DNA of 6,875 bases from Pseudomonas sp. GTDB taxonomy: Bacteria > Pseudomonadota > Gammaproteobacteria > Pseudomonadales > Pseudomonadaceae. The notes under the pieces are model-generated. The model did not search any database. It was not told where the DNA came from and saw nothing but the letters and a program-made list of their open reading frames with translations. This document shows, one piece after another, positions 5,406 through 6,875 of the stretch; the first letter of the stretch is position 1; every line of letters starts with the position of its first letter. Both the position numbers and the translations under genes were made by a program. The stretch is from positions 1 to 6,875 of the forward strand of contig JAPLSD010000792.1 in assembly GCA_026398835.1 (NCBI GenBank), read 5' to 3'.

Positions 5406-6152
5406 TCAACGATGGTTGTCGCGGTACTGGGTCGGGGACAGGCCGGTGAGTGCCTTGAACTGACGGCTGAAAGCACTGTGATCGGTGTAACCGCAACGCA
5501 GGGCGATCTCGGTGATCGGCAGGTCGCCCGACAGTAACTGTGAGGCGGCGCCCAGTCGGGCCTTGTGGATCATCTGCCGGGGCGTCAGCTGGAAGATACG
5601 CTTGCAGTGCCGCTCCAGTTGCGCCACGGAAAACCCGGTGAGGGCGGTCAGATCGCTCAACGCGATGTGCTGCGCGTAGTGCTCGCGGATGTGTCCGTCG
5701 ACGGCGGCGAGTTTCTGATAGGCCGGATGGTTGGACTGTGGCGCCAGCAGGTCGTAGGAAATCCCCGCCATGCCGATGATGCTGCCTTGAGCGTTGTGAA
5801 GTGCCAGTTTATGGGTCAGGCACCAACCGGGCTCGCGGCCGGGGTAGAGATGCAGTTCAAGCTGATCACTGAGCTGGCTACCGTCACTCAAGACCCGGCG
5901 ATCCTGTTCGGTGTAGTGCGGACCGAAGCGCGAGGGAAAGACCTGTTCGGCGGTTTTGCCGAGCAATTCGCGTCCATCCTTGGCGCCACAACGCTGGGCC
6001 AGGGTTTGATTGATCAGCACGTAGCGCGCGGCGGTGTCCTTGATGAAGAACACCACACCGGGCATGGCATCGAGCAAGGGCGCGATCAGTTGCAGGCTGC
6101 CGAGTAACTCGGGCAGATCGCGCGGTGAGGGCAGCGACAGCGGGAACGTCAT
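5406..6152 (-). CDS. lhpR: PAS-AraC transcriptional regulator of hydroxyproline catabolism
   Basis: A 248-residue cytoplasmic DNA-binding protein. Residues about 24-135 form a single PAS sensor domain (DAMPGVVFFIKD... through GMAGISYDL). Residues about 150-246 form a C-terminal AraC/XylS double helix-turn-helix: the first helix pair is near 164-186 (ALSDLTALTGFSVAQLERHC) and the second near 213-237 (ITEIALRCGYTDHSAFSRQF), the best-conserved AraC signature. A PAS domain in place of the usual cupin sensor fits LhpR of P. aeruginosa, which as I recall activates the hydroxyproline genes in response to hydroxyproline. The ATG at 6152 is the earliest ATG after an in-frame TAA just upstream. No clear ribosome-binding site is seen, so a downstream start cannot be excluded. 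It begins 28 nt after a decayed coding remnant and has its own terminator. The ligand is not deducible from sequence. Confidence 0.82.
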   Translation of the reverse strand: MTFPLSLPSPRDLPELLGSLQLIAPLLDAMPGVVFFIKDTAARYVLINQTLAQRCGAKDGRELLGKTAEQVFPSRFGPHYTEQDRRVLSDGSQLSDQLELHLYPGREPGWCLTHKLALHNAQGSIIGMAGISYDLLAPQSNHPAYQKLAAVDGHIREHYAQHIALSDLTALTGFSVAQLERHCKRIFQLTPRQMIHKARLGAASQLLSGDLPITEIALRCGYTDHSAFSRQFKALTGLSPTQYRDNHR

Positions 6153-6180
6153 CAGTTAGCGGCCCAGGTAATGGAGGGCC

Positions 6181-6370
6181 TTAGTCTACGGCGACCGGAT
6201 CCGGCTGGGGAAGCTCAGGGTTGTCGGCGAGTTGCAGCAAGGTGTCGATCCGGGTCGGAGAAAACGGCAAAGTGATCGATCAGGCTGGTGGCCTGAGTTG
6301 CATCGACGGCGATGGCTTGGCTCTTCACGTCGCAGCCCAGTGCTTGGGCGAGTTGAGTGTTGGGGTTCAA
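6181..6370 (-). pseudogene. Frame-disrupted coding remnant between lhpB and lhpR, possibly of a dehydrogenase partner subunit (lhpF/lhpE)
   Basis: Directly after the lhpB stop, in the same frame, a stretch of about 50 codons (NPNTQLAQALGCDVK..., then SQAIAVDATQATSL) has the GC-rich third positions of a real Pseudomonas gene but no proper start. It runs into a stop. In another frame a second coding-like stretch (FSPTRIDTLLQLADNPELP...) ends at TAA 6183-6181, 28 nt before lhpR. Losing one C in the CCC at about 6250-6252 would join both frames. The first part weakly resembles the end of the NAD-binding domain of thioredoxin-reductase-like flavoproteins (N-x-x-L-x-x-x-LGC ... VD ... Q-T-S). Such a subunit (LhpE) is expected after lhpB, following a small [2Fe-2S] subunit (LhpF). 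An ATG overlapping the lhpB stop (ATGA, 6374-6371) may be the old start of the next gene. The identity is tentative; the coding character and broken frame are what I see. Confidence 0.45.
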
Positions 6371-6875
6371 TCATGCGCGCAGCCCTGGTGCTGTGGATAA
6401 GAAACGCCCCGGCAGATACGGCGTCGGGTCAATAGCCGCGACGCTTTTGCACAGCTGTGTCGCCAGCAAATGCGCACTGCCGGGAGCGGTGGTGACGCCC
6501 AGACCTTCATGGCCGACCGCCAGCCACAGGCCCGGCTGCTGCGGGTGTTCGCCGAGCAAGGGCAGGCCATCGGGCGTCGCCGCCCGCAGGCCGGTCCAAC
6601 TGCGGATGGCGTTCATCCCGGCCAGCTCCGGCAGATAGTCGAGGGCTCGGCGCAACATGCGCGCCAGCACGGCGCCTTCGACGTGCAGGTCAGTGGTATC
6701 GAACTGCCGGGAGGACCCGAGAAAAATCTGTCCGGTGGGGCGCGGTTGAGCGTTGAACGCGACCGAAGTGCCCTCGCTGGCGTGGGCGCTGGTGACATAG
6801 CCGAGTTCCACCAGTTGATGATGGATCTTGCCGGGATAACGATCTGTGATCAGCAGATGGCCCTTCTTTGGGCGA
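6371..6875 (-). CDS. lhpB: FAD-dependent oxidoreductase, D-hydroxyproline dehydrogenase catalytic subunit type (C-terminal part)
   Basis: The last 167 residues are present. The frame is open to the window edge and ends at TGA 6373-6371. They belong to the DAO/glycine oxidase-sarcosine oxidase beta family: a substrate-domain segment KGHLLITDRYPG, then LVELGYVTSAH, SVAFNAQPRPTGQIFLGSSR, and the C-terminal FAD-binding segment SWTGLRAATPDGLPLLGEHP followed by GLWLAVGHEGLGVTTAPGSA. LhpB-type subunits oxidise cis-4-hydroxy-D-proline to 1-pyrroline-4-hydroxy-2-carboxylate, passing electrons towards the respiratory chain. In pseudomonads they usually work with a [2Fe-2S] protein and a second flavoprotein, and no intact gene for either follows here. 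A stand-alone D-amino-acid/hydroxyproline oxidoreductase is the main alternative. The start codon and N-terminal dinucleotide-binding motif lie outside the window. Confidence 0.75.
   Translation of the reverse strand, partial: RPKKGHLLITDRYPGKIHHQLVELGYVTSAHASEGTSVAFNAQPRPTGQIFLGSSRQFDTTDLHVEGAVLARMLRRALDYLPELAGMNAIRSWTGLRAATPDGLPLLGEHPQQPGLWLAVGHEGLGVTTAPGSAHLLATQLCKSVAAIDPTPYLPGRFLSTAPGLRA

Noticed and set aside
5565..6107. Plus-strand open frame of 180 codons opposite lhpR
   Set aside because: Antisense shadow of a protein with clear PAS and AraC domains; no recognisable features of its own.
6186..6374. 62-codon minus-strand frame starting at an ATG that overlaps the lhpB stop
   Set aside because: The ATGA overlap is attractive, but the translation is Arg/Ser/Pro-rich and out of frame with the coding-like remnant. 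It is treated as, at most, the first few codons of a lost gene.
1..6875. Insertion sequences, CRISPR arrays, tRNA/rRNA genes, phage or defence genes
   Set aside because: No transposase, terminal inverted repeats, regularly spaced repeats, tRNA-like cloverleaf or defence domains were seen. The region reads as an ordinary catabolic cluster.

Overview
The window looks like a chromosomal segment from a Pseudomonas of the fluorescens/putida type. The sequence is GC-rich with strongly GC-biased third codon positions, and the gene set and order resemble, from memory, the trans-4-hydroxy-L-proline (lhp) region of P. aeruginosa (around PA1253-PA1267). All supported genes lie on the minus strand, so transcription runs from high to low coordinates. 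The species assignment is an inference from content, not from a marker gene.

Layout in transcription order. At 6875-6371 is the C-terminal part of an FAD-dependent amine oxidoreductase resembling LhpB, the catalytic subunit of D-hydroxyproline dehydrogenase. At 6370-6181 is a short, frame-disrupted coding remnant where the partner subunit genes would be expected. At 6152-5406 is a PAS-AraC regulator (LhpR type), closed by a hairpin/T-tract terminator. A 281-bp intergenic region (5125-5405) follows, with a promoter-like module. Next comes a tight operon of a polar amino-acid ABC transporter: binding protein (5124-4306), two permeases (4220-3555 and 3544-2894) and ATPase (2901-2179). It continues into a proline-racemase-family enzyme (2151-1114). 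A second promoter-like region (1017-1113) precedes the DHDPS-family deaminase (1016-99). At the left edge are the first 13 codons of what is probably 2-oxoglutarate-semialdehyde dehydrogenase (39-1).

How the genes fit together. The transporter would import hydroxyproline, or a related imino acid, from the periplasm. A racemase-family epimerase converts trans-4-hydroxy-L-proline to cis-4-hydroxy-D-proline. The LhpB-type flavoenzyme oxidises this to 1-pyrroline-4-hydroxy-2-carboxylate. The DHDPS-family protein deaminates that to 2-oxoglutarate semialdehyde, and the dehydrogenase at the left edge makes 2-oxoglutarate. LhpR is the likely sensor and activator.

The points most worth a second look are these. 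(1) A 43-bp ungapped promoter module has four conserved blocks at identical spacing and is shared by the transporter operon and the deaminase gene; it includes a GG-N10-GC (sigma-54-like) core. (2) The racemase-family enzyme has Ser, not Cys, at the first catalytic position. (3) The remnant between lhpB and lhpR suggests that genes for partner subunits of the dehydrogenase have collapsed. I see no mobile element, CRISPR array, tRNA or rRNA, and no wholly new system. The novelty is in regulation and in local gene decay.
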